DNA from: Pegoplata infirma
Taxonomy: Eukaryota > Arthropoda > Insecta > Diptera > Anthomyiidae
NCBI GenBank assembly: GCA_963921195.1
Contig: OY992537.1
Location: forward strand, 98,414,736 to 98,478,735
Length of the DNA stretch: 64,000 nt
Direction of reading: 5' to 3'
Notes under the pieces: model-generated
Told to the model about the DNA's origin: nothing
Seen by the model: only the letters and a program-made list of their open reading frames with translations
Databases searched by the model: none
In this document: positions 1-11,214 of the stretch, piece after piece
How the letters are laid out: every line of letters begins with the position of its first letter
Position numbering within the stretch: position 1 is the first letter of the stretch
Made by a program: the position numbers and the translations under genes

Positions 1-535
1 ACAAAAAAATTTAGTAAATTTTCACTGTTATAACAAGTATTATAACAATTCCTAAAGACCCCATAAATAAATTGTAAGTTTCCACAAAAAAATAGGTTTA
101 CAAAAACTTGGGTATTCTAACAAAAATTTTAGGGAAATTAAAAAAGGTAACAAAAATTTTTTCTTAAAAAAAGACAAAAAAAAAAAAAAAAACTTAAAAA
201 CTTGTGTAAATTAACAAAAGTTTTAGGTAAAATTTACAAAAACCTTTATAAAAAAATTAGGTAAATCAACAAAAAAAAATTTCGTACTTTTTCACTGTTA
301 TAACAAGTATTATAACAATTCCTAAAGACCCCATAAATAAATTGTAAGTTAACACAAAAAAATAGGTTTACAAGAACTTAGGTATTCTAACAAAAATTTT
401 AGGTAAATTTAAAAAAAGGTAAATTTGCAAAAACAAAAATATGCAAATTTTAAAAAAGTGTGAGGTAAATTTACACAAAAAAGGATTTTTTAATTAATAA
501 AAAAAAAAGTGGGAATTTTTTTTTTTCAAAGCACC
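1..535. repeat. Degenerate A-rich array with internal direct duplication
   Basis: The stretch is made of loosely repeated blocks of the type ggtaaatt-aacaaaa. A block near 20-130 (from ttcactgttataacaagt) recurs near 288-405 with few changes, so part of it was duplicated directly with about 270 bp offset. No ORF or RNA gene is seen. Confidence 0.6.
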
Positions 536-539
536 CTGA

Positions 540-880
540 TAACTTAGGAAGCTGAAATTTGCATAGCAAAAATATCTATGGTGCATTAGATTGACATTTT
601 TTCTTCAACTTGTAATTTTTCCAAGTGTCCGGGTAAATTTTAATTCTCCTAGGCCTAAAAATTGTGTGGCAAAAACTTGAGGCAAATCGGATTAAATTAA
701 CCCTAGGCGCCAGGCGATCAATGCTTTGGATTTTTGAAAATTTTTAAAAAATATTAAATTAAATTTATGATACTATTTTCAAATTGTAGGCGACTTTGCT
801 TTCGTCATTCATGGAAATTTCGATAGCGAAAACGATATCACTTTTTTAAATCGAAACGATAAAAAGGTCATCAATATATG
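540..880 (+). repeat. Dispersed GATATCGC-type repeat, diverged copy
   Basis: The order of landmarks (a stretch like ctaggcctaaaaattgtgtg, then caaatcggattaaat, then ggcgccaggcgatcaa, then ggatttttgaaaat) is shared with copies at 28985-29190, 30695-31160, 37015-37375 and 48245-48600. This copy lacks the gatatcgc core. Unclassified interspersed repeat, non-coding. Confidence 0.5.
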
Positions 881-888
881 CTGCCAAT

Positions 889-1443
889 TAGAGACGGGCA
901 CATGGGCAAATTAGAGCGTGATTCACGTGATTCACGCGTGAGTGTGACTGAATTTAATTTTACTCACGTGATTGTGAGAGAAAAAAATTGCGTGAGTGAG
1001 TGTGTGTGAGTAAGATTTTTGCGTGAGTGAGTGTACGTGAGTCAATTTTTTTGAGTGAGTTTGCTGATTTATTTTCTCTTCATATTTCCTTTTTGTACCT
1101 AAAAAGCAAGAAAAAAATTGTAAAATTTGGCGTAACTTAAGATTTCGTCCCGAAAAATGCAAAAAAAATTGTAAAATTTCGCTGAACTTTAAATTTTGTT
1201 GAAAATTTTGAAAGATTTTTGAAATTTTTTTTTGTATAAATAAGAGTTTCGTGAGTGTGAGTCAACGTGAGTGTGAGTGAAGCTTGCGTGAGTGCACGTG
1301 AGTGTGAGTTGTATTAAATTTACTTACGTGATTGTGAGTGTGAGTAGAAAAAATATGCTTGTGAGTGAGTGAGCGTGATTCAAAAATTCCTGTCGTGAGC
1401 GTGAGTGAGTGTGACTCAAAAATCACTCACGCGCCCATCTCTA
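889..1443. mobile_element. hAT-like MITE rich in CACGTG/GTGAGTG (555 bp)
   Basis: The ends are inverted repeats (TAGAGACGGGC left, GCCCATCTCTA right) flanked by a perfect 8-bp target duplication, ctgccaat, at 881-888 and 1444-1451. An 8-bp TSD and a TAGAG/CAGAG-type end are hallmarks of the hAT superfamily. The interior is almost wholly made of gtgagtg and cacgtg repeats on both strands. No transposase ORF, so it is non-autonomous. Relatives: 12455-12870 and 29986-30090. Confidence 0.85.
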
Positions 1444-1451
1444 CTGCCAAT

Positions 1452-2480
1452 ACTTTAGGTAAATTTAGAAAAAAAAATTGGCAAAATATAATAATTTCTA
1501 CAAGACATCAAAGGAAAACAGAAAAACTACTAAAATTTTAAATAAATCTACAAAAACTTGAGAAAGTTAACAAAAATGTTAAAAATATACAAACAAATTT
1601 AGGTAAAATTACAAAAAAAAAAATTGGGAAATCAACAAAAAAAATGTGTAGATTCTAAACATTACAATAATAATAAAGATATAATAATTCCAAAAAAGTA
1701 TACAAAATAATCAAATTACAAACAATTTAGGTAAATCTACAAAATCTTGGTTAAATTTACATAAGTTTTATGTGAATTATTTTAAACCTACAAAAACTTG
1801 ATTAACTAAACAAAAATGTATGCTAAATTTATGAAAAAAAACTCGAAATTAATTTACAAAAAATTTTGTTCCCATACAGCATTACAAAATTAGAAAAACT
1901 GGGAAAATTTATAATAAAAACGGTTTATTTACAAAAAAAATAGGTAAATTAACAAAAGTTTTAGGTAAATTCTCAAATTTTTTGAGTAACTAGACAAAAA
2001 TTATGACAAATTTATGAAAAAATTATTGAAAATAATTAATAAACAATTAAGTTCCCAAACAGCATTACAAAATTACAAAAACTGGTTAAATTTACAATAA
2101 GAAACGGTTAATTTACAAAAAAAAATAGGTAAATTAACAAAATTTTTAGGTAAATTCTCAATTTTTTTTTTTAAATTTCAAAACATAAATTTTCAATATT
2201 TACTTTACAAAAAAAAAATAGGTAAATCAACAAAATTTGTAAGTAAATTCTCCAAAAAAAAATTTTTTGGAAAAACAGGTAAAATTTCAATATTTTTTTT
2301 GCAAAATCACAATTTTTTTTTTTTTTTACAAAAATTTATATCAGTGTACCTTAGACAAAAAAAAAACTGAAAATATGTTCAAGTTATGAAAATCATCAAC
2401 ATGGAAAATATGATTGCTTGACATGGTTTTTTAAGCAAAAAAAAATAATAATATTTAGCAAAAAAAAAAAAAACTAAAAA
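1452..2480. repeat. Degenerate A-rich array (ggtaaatt/acaaaa units)
   Basis: Same type of sequence as 1-535: short irregular units around 'ggtaaattaacaaaa' and 'tttacaaaaacttg', with one clear local duplication (compare about 1860-1980 with 2045-2160). Nothing coding or RNA-like is visible. Confidence 0.55.
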
Positions 2481-2825
2481 CCTTAATTGATATAAAGAAC
2501 GAGAGACGTAAAATTGTTTTGGTATTGTATTCAGTTTTTAATGTCAGTCATCATCATTATCATCATCATCACTGGCAACACCAGCATTATTATACTGCTG
2601 TTGTTGGAATATCTGCCACATATGAGATTCTAGTGTTAAGGAACCCTTACCGTATGTGTATGAGTCAAAATCATTAGCATTAAATATAAATTTATAAATA
2701 AATATCGTTTGCCATAGTTGTATATTAAAAACACCTTGATGGCAAATTTACTAAAGTCAGGCAACCCTCTAAATACTATTGACAAAACTTACAAGTAAAA
2801 ATTTTACTTTAACCTCAATTTTTTA
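2481..2825. other. Single-copy-looking spacer with ATC microsatellite
   Basis: No repeats shared with the rest of the window were noticed except a short (atc)n tract at about 2549-2577. No ORF worth reporting. Confidence 0.4.
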
Positions 2826-3655
2826 CAAGAAAAATTTCTCAGAATCTAAAAATTTTTCTGAAAGGTAAAATGTTTCAGAATCTGAGAATTTTTCTATATA
2901 GAAAAAATGTCTCAGAATCTGAGAATTTTTCTATATAGAAAAAATGTCTCAGAATCTGAGAATTTTTCTATATAGAAAAAATGTCTCAGAATCTGAGAAT
3001 TTTTCTATATAGAAAAAATGTCTCAGAATCTGAGAATTTTTCTATATTGAAAAAATGTCTTAGAATCTGAGAATTTTTCTATATAGAAAAAATGTCTCAG
3101 AATCTGAGAATTTTTTTGAGACATTTTTTCTATATAGAAAATGTCTTAGAATCTGAGAATTTTTCTATATAAAAAAAATGTATCAGAATCTGAGAATTTT
3201 TCTATATAGAAAAAATGTCTCAGAATCTAAGAATTTTTCTATATAGAAAAAATGTCTCAGAATTTGTCTCAGAATCAAAGAATTTTTCTATATAGAAAAA
3301 ATGTCTCAGAATCTGAGAATTTTTCTATATAGAAAAAATGTCTCGGAATCTAAGAATTTTTCTATATAGAAAAAACGTCTCAGAATCTGAGAATTTTTCT
3401 ATATAGAAAAAATTTCTCAGAATCTGAGAATTTTTCTACATAGAAAAAATGTCTCAGAATCTGAGAATTTTTCTAACCAGAAAAGTGAGAATTTTTCTAT
3501 ACGGAAAAATTTTTCAGAATCTGAGAATTTTTCTATATAGAAAAAATGTCTCAGAATCTGAGAATTATTCTATATAGAAAAAATGTCCCAGAATCTGAGA
3601 ATTTTTCTATATAGAAAAAATGCCTCAGAATCTGATACTTTGTCTAAACAAAATT
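2826..3655. repeat. Satellite 1: ~37-bp dipalindromic tandem array
   Basis: About 20 tandem units of roughly 37 bp. Each unit holds two perfect inverted repeats: TCTCAGAATCTGAGA (7-bp arms round one A) and TTTTTCTATATAGAAAAA. Most units are intact between 2880 and 3470; the ends are more diverged, and one unit near 3110-3140 is inverted or partly duplicated. There are no unique spacers, so this is not a CRISPR array. The second module is shared with the satellite at 34985-36450. Confidence 0.9.
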
Positions 3656-3992
3656 TTGCTGGGGTAAGTTACGGGAAGCATAAACAAAAATTTGTTTCAG
3701 TTATCGTCACGTGTTTTAAGTTTAAAAACATAATGGTTAACATTTAATAATTTCTAAAAATAGTTTCTTTTAATGGATTAAATGTTAAGATTTGTTTTAC
3801 TCAAAATTAGAATAAATCTTTAACGGTCATATTCATAAGTAAGCGTTAGCAGTTACTTATGCATCGCAAACAACGAGCTGTTAAAGTCTTCTAAAGACTC
3901 CCGTGATCTACTTTGAGCTGATAGTATATAATTTCATTTCATTTTATATAATTGTGTCTGATCATGTAAAACAAAATGTCAAATTTGTGCCC
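3656..3992. other. Unassigned AT-rich sequence
   Basis: No gene or recognisable element. It begins with ttttgctgggg, which resembles the right end of CCCAGCAAAA-type MITEs (10829-11207, 29640-30367), so the satellite to its left may lie inside such an element. Confidence 0.3.
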
Positions 3993-4318
3993 ATCCGAGT
4001 AAAAAAGTTTTGATATAATCATATATTTTTTTTATATGCATATATCCATTGTTTGATCTCAAAAATGGAGGATCCAAAAATATATGACTATATTTTATTA
4101 GATCAAATTTGATATAATTAGATAAATATGAAACGGTATATTTCATCTAATTTGATATTAAAGATCATATTAGATCTAATAAGATATAATTATATATTAT
4201 TATATCTTATTAGATCTAGTTATTTATAATATCAAATTTGATATAATAAGATATACTCATATATTTTTGGGATCAAATGATATACGGCGCCGTATTATTT
4301 TTTTTTAGTCGGGAATGT
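3993..4318. mobile_element. Relict of CCCGAGTAAAAA-type TIR element
   Basis: Begins atccgagtaaaaaag and ends ttttttttagtcggga, an eroded version of the CCCGAGTAAAA / TTTTACTCGGG ends seen five more times in the window. The interior has the same tandem 'gatataat...tatatg' texture. No clear target duplication. Confidence 0.5.
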
Positions 4319-4693
4319 TGACCAAATTCGAGATGTAATTGGATCTCGATTTTGGCACTTTTTGATATAATTTTATACAATGAGATACGATCCTATATGA
4401 AGAGATATAAAAAAATAAGATCTTATCCATTTCTAAACGGTTTATTCGTTTTTCAAAGATATTTTACATACCCGAGTAAAAATTTTCTGATATAATCATA
4501 TATAATTTGATACAATTTTATATGAGTTAATATGCTTCCGTATAAATTTATATAAAATTATATCTATCATATTGATACGGTTGATCCATTTTATATGGTT
4601 TGATATTGCTCCATATATGATTAGATTCGTATTTTGGTTTTGCTCACCAAATTGATATTATAAGATCAATTTGATATAATTAAATTTGACCAA

Positions 4694-6262
4694 CCCGAGT
4701 AAAAAAAAGTTATATGACGCAATATTTAATTATATATGACCAGATATGCTTTTATGTAAATCCATATTAATTTTGATCCGAAAATTGGCGGATCGAATAT
4801 TATACGATTATATCAAATTCTATTATTTTTGATAAAATAATATCAAATTTGATTAAGTTTGATCCCAAAAATGGGTCTATCTAATTGTATAAGTAATTGG
4901 ATGAAATCTGGTAAAATTTTTTGGAATTTTAAACGTGAAATTAGAAATTATTTTATCAGATTGGATACATTACACCGCTCTACAAATCTGAGGTTTGTCG
5001 CTGCGTTTTGGATGAAACTAAAAAAGTTGATAGGGTTTGGTGCCCCGATTCCAAAACGGTCACTGAAATTTTTCTATCACGTCACAATTTTGAGAAAATC
5101 GCGGTTAAAGTGTCAAAAAATGCCAATTTTGACCATTTTTGAACGCCTATAAAATAAGATCCTGACATGCAAATGACTTGGCATCAAGCTCATTCGAAAG
5201 TGTGTAATTTTCTCTTTCGGACAAGATCAAATCTTCCTGGAATTTAATTTTCTAAAATTATAAAAAAATCATTAACCACAAGTGCTTTAAATCTAAAATT
5301 TACTTATGAATTTGTATGGAAATTTGTTAAAAAACACTGTGTAAATAAACTAAATATTGAAAAAATGGAAGGTTTTTTGCTAATGATTTTTTTACCATTT
5401 TAGAAAATTAAATTTTTAGAACATTTTATCTTATCTTTAAGAGAAAATTACAGGCTTTCGAATGAGCTTGATATCAAGTCATTTGCATGTCAGGATCTTA
5501 TTTTATAAGCTTTAAAAAAGGGTCAAAAATGCCGTTTTTCGGCACTTAAACCGCGAATTACTCAAAATCCTGACGTGATAGACAAATTTGGGCTCCGGAT
5601 TTGGAATCAGTGCAACAGACACTATCCAAATCACTAACCAGAATCCAATACGCATTTTCTTGTTGAGCTGTGTTATCAATTAGAAGAGTTTTTATTGCAT
5701 TCTTCGGAATTTTCGGGACTTAGCAAATTATTAAAAATTTTTCATTTTTTTCTAAAATCATTTATAAGGGATTTTAATTTTCCAAAAAATGTTTGTGTTT
5801 TAGAAAATTTAAAAACATTTTTTCGGAACTTAAAAACTTTTCCAAAAAATTAAATTTCTCATAAAAACATTTTCAATGATTTTTTTACTCCTAAAAAATT
5901 GCCCAAAAAATTTTGTGTCCGGGACTTTGGAAAATTTTCATAAAATTTTTCAGGACTTGAATTTTTTTTTTATATTCCGGGAAAATTCTGAAAATTTTTT
6001 TCGGGATATAATTATAAATAAAATCATATATCTTTTTATCTGCCATATCTAATAATTCCCGACCTTATATGTCATATCAAATTTCATATAGATCAGTATA
6101 TAAATAGATATGAATATGTATGCTATCATATTAAAAAACAAAGAAAAATACAATGCTATATATAAACTTGTATGTCCATATAAAAGTTCATGCATAACCA
6201 TATATAAATATAAATAACTATATATTAGCATATATGATTATATCAGATCTTTTTTACTCGGG
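4694..6262. mobile_element. CCCGAG-TIR element nested in the dimer
   Basis: Starts cccgagtaaaaaaaag and ends ttttttactcggg, with a 2-bp target duplication AA (4692-4693 and 6263-6264) inferred by comparison with the empty site in the copy at 8683-9048. It carries a long imperfect fold-back (about 4925-5690). No protein is supported. Confidence 0.7.
4925..5690. repeat. Fold-back repeat, ~330-bp diverged arms
   Basis: The left arm (about 4950-5275) and right arm (about 5380-5680) are reverse complements with moderate divergence; shared blocks include aaataagatcctgacatgca and tcaagctcattcgaaag. An apparent 97-codon ORF at 4859-5152 lies in the left arm and is not considered a gene. No target duplication was found for the fold-back itself. 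Confidence 0.6.
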
Positions 6263-7089
6263 AAATTCAGGATCAAATAGTCCCGAGTAAAAAAGATTAT
6301 ATATATTCATATAAAATTATATAAAGACATCATATATAATCATATATAGTTTAATGCGAAAAATGAGTCGATAAAACCATATAAAAACTTATCAAATTTG
6401 ATCAAATCTCATCAAATTTGATATAATTTTAATATAATTTTATGTAGTTATATGCGAAAATTGGACCCTTTTTGAATAAAATTGATGCAATTATATATAA
6501 TTAAATATATTTATATATAAGAAAAAAAAATGTGCCCCCAAAACGCAAAAAATTTACAAAAAAATTTGTTTCCAGGACTAAAAATTTTCAAAAATATTTT
6601 TCGGACTTTGAAAAATTTAAAAAAAAAATATGGACTTAGAAAATTTTTTTAAAAGTTATATCTAATTCTATGTATTTTTTTCTTTCAATTTTGCATCAGT
6701 CCTAGAATTTTGGGACTTAGAAAATTTTAATTTTTTTTTGGACTTAGAAAAATTTTCAAAAGTTATATTAAATTATATGTAAAGGACTTAGAATTTTTTT
6801 TTAAATTTTACTTATATAAGATAACATATAATTTAAAAACAGATGCATAGGGTTTTATATAAAATTACTTCAAATATTTTGTTTTATCAAATTATATAAA
6901 AAAGGAGACAGAATTTTAAAGTTCATATGTAATTATATAAACGAATCTTAAATCATATGTTATTATATAAAAGACAATATTTTCTGTTATATAATTTTAT
7001 ATAAGAAACAAATTAGAAGTGCAAATATATAAAATCACATATGATGCAACAAAAAATACATATAGTTTTATAAAATAATATATGTATAT

Positions 7090-7997
7090 TAGAGTGTCCC
7101 TTATTTTGGAAATGTTGGAAATGTTGAGACGGTACCCCCTCATTTTTTTCCTTTTGACTAAAAAATAACTCAGGAAAAATTTTACGCCCCTACGACCACG
7201 CCTTCCCTACGCGACGGGGCCTTAAAGAACGGGGCCTTAAAAATAATTTTTCCATACAAACCAAAAATTTTTTTTTTTGATTTTTAATCTTTTTGTTATT
7301 AATTATAATATTACTTGGTTAGCTTATTCACGACAAAAAATTTGATTTTGGTGGGATCAGGCTTTCAGTTCTAAAAAATTTTTCGAAAAAAAAATTTAGA
7401 GCTTTTGGGGTCCTACAGTAAAAATTTTTTAAAATTTTTTTTTTTTTAGTTTTGACAAGCAACCGTTTTAGTTGTAATGTTGCTTTTAATGATATATATT
7501 CATAAAAAAATATTATTCATATCTGTGACATCTTGATCGTGTATCGAAAAACATCAAAAATGCATTTTTTAACCTTTTTTAGATCACGATAAAGATGTCA
7601 CAGATAGGAATAATATTTTTTTTATGAAAATATATCATTAAAATCAACAATTCAACTAAAACGGTTGCTTGTCAAAACTAAAAAAAAATATTTTTTAAAA
7701 AATTTTTACTGTAGGACCCCAAAAGCTCAAATTTTTTTTTTTCGAAAATTTTTTTAAAACTGAAAGCCTCATCCCACCAAAATCAAATTTTTTGTCGTGA
7801 ATAAGCTAACCAAGTAATATTATAATTAATAACAAAAAAATTTAAAATCAAAAAAAAAAAATTTTGCTTTGTATGGAAAAATTATTTTTAATCGTAGGGG
7901 CGTAAAATTTTTCCTGAGTTATTTTTTAGTCAAAAGGAAAAAAATGAGGGGGTACCGTCTCAACATTTCCAACATTTCCAAAATAAGGGACACTCTA
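7090..7997. mobile_element. hAT-like fold-back element, ~400-bp arms
   Basis: Ends TAGAGTGTCCCTTA and its complement, flanked by a perfect 8-bp duplication atgtatat (7082-7089 and 7998-8005). Almost the whole element folds on itself: the left half (to about 7500) pairs with the right half (from about 7570). Landmarks such as ggtaccccctcatttt and ctcaggaaaaattttacg recur inverted near the other end. Non-autonomous; an RNA copy would form a long hairpin. Confidence 0.88.
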
Positions 7998-8023
7998 ATG
8001 TATATAAAACTATATATAATTAT

Positions 8024-8547
8024 TAGAGTCCGACCGAAACCAGTTTTCGAGGCCGAACCGAAACCGAACCGAATATTCGGCCGAAAAAGTAATATTCGGC
8101 CGAAACCGAACCGAAACCGAAACTTAAAAAAAATTACCGCCTGGCATGAATAAAATTATAATAAAGTTGTTAAAGATTAATATACAGCATATAATGCTTT
8201 TAAACCATAGGAATTGTTGTATTTTTGAAAAAAAAAAATATGTTTTTTAAAAAACTTACAAAAAAAATTTATATTTCATTTGCAGATTAGGAGAAAATAA
8301 TTTTTGAACTGAAACAGTTTTACATTTACTGCATAAACTTGTAACATTTTCTTCAATTGAACTGTAACAAGTGTAATGAAATACGAAATCAAAAAATTCA
8401 CTGACTTTTTTACATATTTTTTAAAATACCAAAAAGTTTCGGTTTCGGCTAATATTCGGCCAAAATTTTGCCGAATACCGAATAGAGGCCGAAACCCCAT
8501 TATTCGGCCGAAACCGAGACCGAAACCGAATATTCGGTCGGACTCTA
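8024..8547. mobile_element. hAT-like MITE, CCGAATATTCGG family (524 bp)
   Basis: TIR TAGAGTCCGACCGA at both ends and a perfect 8-bp duplication ataattat (8016-8023 and 8548-8555). The subterminal regions are packed with ccgaa/ttcgg motifs in both orientations, a usual arrangement for hAT transposase binding sites. ORFs here (for example 8376-8561) are low-complexity. Relatives: 14441-14945, 16310-16771 and a fragment at 9944-10167. Confidence 0.88.
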
Positions 8548-9048
8548 ATAATTATATATGATCTTTTTTACTCGGGGTATCAATTTTTTAATTTTTTGAT
8601 CTAAAGTAATACAATTAGATATTATATGATCTGCGGATCAAATTAGATCTATTTAGCAAAATTAGCATAATTTTTTTACTAGCCCGAGTAAAAATTTTCT
8701 GATATAATCATACATAATTTGATACAATCTTATATGAGTTAATATGCTTCCGTATAAATTTATATAAAATTATATCTATTATTTTAATACGGTTGATCAA
8801 CTTTATATTTTTAGATATTGCTCCATATATGATTAGATTCGTATTTTGGTTTTGCTTATCAAATTGTATAAAAATAGATATTATAAGATCAATTTGATAT
8901 AATTAGATTTGACCAAATTCAGGATCAAATTGTATCAATTTTTATATTTTTTGATCTAAAGTAATACAATTAGATATTATTTGATACAACCATTTTACGG
9001 ATCAAATTAGATCCATTTAGTAAAATTAGCAAAATATTTTTACTAGGG

Positions 9049-9640
9049 TAGGGAGGGTAATTAAAAAATAATAAATTAATAAAAAAAAATATTTTTCTAT
9101 TTTTGACAACTTATTTTACGTCGGTATAGTCAGCAGTCTTTAACTAGAATGTGTTTTAACCTTAGCAGACGGTTAGCAAAGAGTTTGCTCATAATCATTT
9201 TTAAAATCGTTCGACTAATAGCAACCCTGTTTTTGAATTTCAATTGATTTTACATTCTCTTGAAATAACTTTACTCAATTAAGAAGATGAATTAACAGAA
9301 CTTTAGTCAGGAGTTAGCACACATTTCTTTTTTACTTGTCAGCTACGGTTTAATTATTAAACTTTATTAGAAAACCCCTTGTCAAATCCATGATAACTTT
9401 TCATTATGAATACGGCCGTAAATCTTTAAGCATCTTGTTGACAGCATACTAATTGTTTTTTTTTTTATTTGCTCTGAATATACTGATTGCAAATATTTAA
9501 CCATTTACGTCATAATTAACGGCTTTAACTTTTTGTTTTAGTTTTTCTTCAAGAGCCAAAAATATAAATCATTAAAAAGTATTTAAAAACACGTCTAAAT
9601 AAATAAGCACTAAAAGAAAGATGTGTTATTATATCAAGGA
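9049..9640. other. Unassigned AT-rich sequence
   Basis: No gene, RNA or clear repeat boundaries. A passage near 9130-9200 (agcagacggttagcaaag) loosely resembles 3835-3880, suggesting an old shared repeat. Confidence 0.3.
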
Positions 9641-9865
9641 ACTTCCTACCGTCGATTTTGAAAACAAATTTCATAAAATAGAAAAATTTGTTCTTCAGTA
9701 TGATGAAACCTGACCTTAAAATTAATGAAACAAGTTTCATAATTTTTCTTTTTCAATCCTGCTATCGTCGACTTTGAAAACAAATTTCATAAAATAGAAA
9801 AACGTTTTCATCAATACAATGAAACATGACCTTAAATTTAATGAAACAAATTTCATAGTTTTTTG
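9641..9865 (+). repeat. Tandem duplication, ~115-bp unit
   Basis: Two direct copies begin at about 9648 and 9763; both contain ttgaaaacaaatttcataaa and a 'gaccttaaa...aatgaaacaa...tttcata' ending. Similar ttcataaa/tgaaac motifs recur at 33750-33900 and 49870-50050. Confidence 0.65.
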
Positions 9866-9943
9866 TTTGTGCCAATTTTAAAGAAACTCTGATGAAACCC
9901 TTATTCTAATAAAACAATCTTCAAAAAAGATTACAATAAGTTG

Positions 9944-10167
9944 TGCGACCGAATATTTGGCTTCGGCCAAAAAACACTAATCAACCAATACTCTGCTTCG
10001 GCCAAATTTTTTGGCGAATGTGGCCGAATACCAAGTAATTATATAAAATTTGTTTTCTTTCATGTGTGGAAAACGCACTAAACACGATTTGAATCCCATT
10101 TTTAAGCCACGCTAAAAATATTTTTTTTTCACTCAAACAATTTTCCACTCGAAAACAATTTCTAACG
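9944..10167. mobile_element. Fragment of hAT-like MITE (16310 family)
   Basis: From gcgaccgaatatttggcttc onward it aligns with the left part of the element at 16310-16771 (cggccaaaaa-cacta, then ggccgaatacc, then aaaacgcactaaac). The outer TIR is missing. It was later hit by the small element at 10176-10333. Confidence 0.65.
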
Positions 10168-10175
10168 GTGTTAAG

Positions 10176-10333
10176 CAGCGTTGTATCCAGGAATTTGAAA
10201 AGGGGGGGGGGGCACAACTCCCAAAATTGTTTGCCATCGCCTATTTATATTTAGTTTTAACTATAAGTACTTGAAAAGTAATTGAAAAGGGGGGGCACGT
10301 GCCCCCTGTGCCCACCCCCTGTATACGTCCATG
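10176..10333. mobile_element. 158-bp hAT-like MITE with G-run/CACGTG core
   Basis: Imperfect TIRs (CAGCGTTGTATCCAGG versus CATGGACGTATACAGG read from the right) flanked by a perfect 8-bp duplication gtgttaag (10168-10175 and 10334-10341). Inside are two G-runs and a palindrome, gggggcacgtgccccc (10287-10302). Among the smallest complete elements in the window. Confidence 0.75.
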
Positions 10334-10341
10334 GTGTTAAG

Positions 10342-10828
10342 GTTTTGTAAAAAATCGTCTTTGTAAATTAAAACCCACTAGTAAATGTTCTTACCTTATT
10401 TGAATCATAAACAAGCAGAGGAATATTTTTTTCAGAAAACTTACCTGGAAATAAAAAGAAAAATACATAAAATTTTTAAAATATTTTTTTATAAATATTC
10501 AATGTAAAATTAAATTTTTGTGCCTCGAGCTATACTTTTATAAACATTCAATGTAAAATAATATGAAAACTTTTTTAAAGTAATAAATAAAAAATAATCT
10601 GTTATAAGAATATCATAAATAGAAATATTTTTGGGCCTCGAGCTAGAATAATATTGTAATCGAATAAAATAAAAGCTTTTTAAATTTTACTAAATACCAT
10701 TGATCAATTACTTTCCTAATGCTAGTACCCCAAAACCGATTTTTTTCATGTTATCATCATTGCTGCAGTATGCGGTGCGTATCAGTAATAACATCTTTTA
10801 AACATTACATTAATAATACGCAACATAA
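10342..10828. other. Unassigned AT-rich sequence
   Basis: Contains two similar blocks (around 10480-10540 and 10535-10640: 'cattcaatgtaaaat', 'cctcgagcta') indicating a small degenerate duplication. No ORF or RNA. Confidence 0.3.
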
Positions 10829-11207
10829 CCCAGCAAAAACATGGTAATGAGTTGTGAAAAGTAATCATTACCAAGTACATTATTTATAATGAGCCTTTAC
10901 AATTCAATTAACTTAAAAAGTACTTAAAAACTTAATAAAAATTACACAATTTTTAAGTTTTAGTAAAAACAAGTTAAATTTTAAAAGTTTTAATTAACTA
11001 ATTATTTTACTTCTTATTGGTAATGGGTTTTTACTCCTTATTTGTAATCCGAGGCAGTAACTACTTATTTATCTCCATACTCTTCACTAGTTATTTTTGT
11101 CTCACGCCCTTGTTAAAATAATTAGTGTTTCATTCAATAAGTAACTACTTATTAACATCTGTTTCGGATTACAAAACCCATTACTAGTAATGCCAATTTT
11201 TGCTGGG
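10829..11207. mobile_element. MITE with CCCAGCAAAAA ends
   Basis: Left end cccagcaaaaacatggtaat and right end attactagtaatgccaattt followed by ttgctggg are inverted. The interior has ggtaatg/cattacc and agtaact/agttact motifs in both orientations. Target duplication not clear (possibly AA). A longer relative is 29640-30367. Confidence 0.65.
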
Positions 11208-11214
11208 AATTAAC

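Larger units (their letters stand above)
6282..8576. mobile_element. CCCGAG-TIR element carrying two hAT-like insertions
   Basis: Starts cccgagtaaaaaagat and ends ttttttactcggg, with a 2-bp duplication GT (6280-6281 and 8577-8578). Its own sequence is A+T-rich with many 'tatataaaa' blocks; most of its length is the two hAT-like elements at 7090-7997 and 8024-8547. Confidence 0.7.
4471..9048. mobile_element. Composite: tandem dimer of CCCGAG-TIR element with nested insertions
   Basis: Two copies of the same ~350-bp element lie head to tail. The first is 4471-4693 plus 6263-6281 plus 8577-8682; the second is 8683-9048. The pair is bounded by a 2-bp direct repeat TA (4469-4470 and 9049-9050), as if moved as a unit. 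The second copy is uninterrupted and shows where the first was broken: at gaccaa^attc by the element at 4694-6262 and 19 bp further on by the element at 6282-8576. No transposase is encoded. Superfamily unassigned. Confidence 0.7.

Noticed and set aside
2826..3655. Heat-shock elements in the TTCTATATAGAA modules
   Set aside because: Heat-shock elements need alternating GAA/TTC with 2-bp spacing; here the spacing is wrong.
4859..5152. 97-codon ORF
   Set aside because: Lies in one arm of a fold-back repeat whose other arm does not keep the frame.
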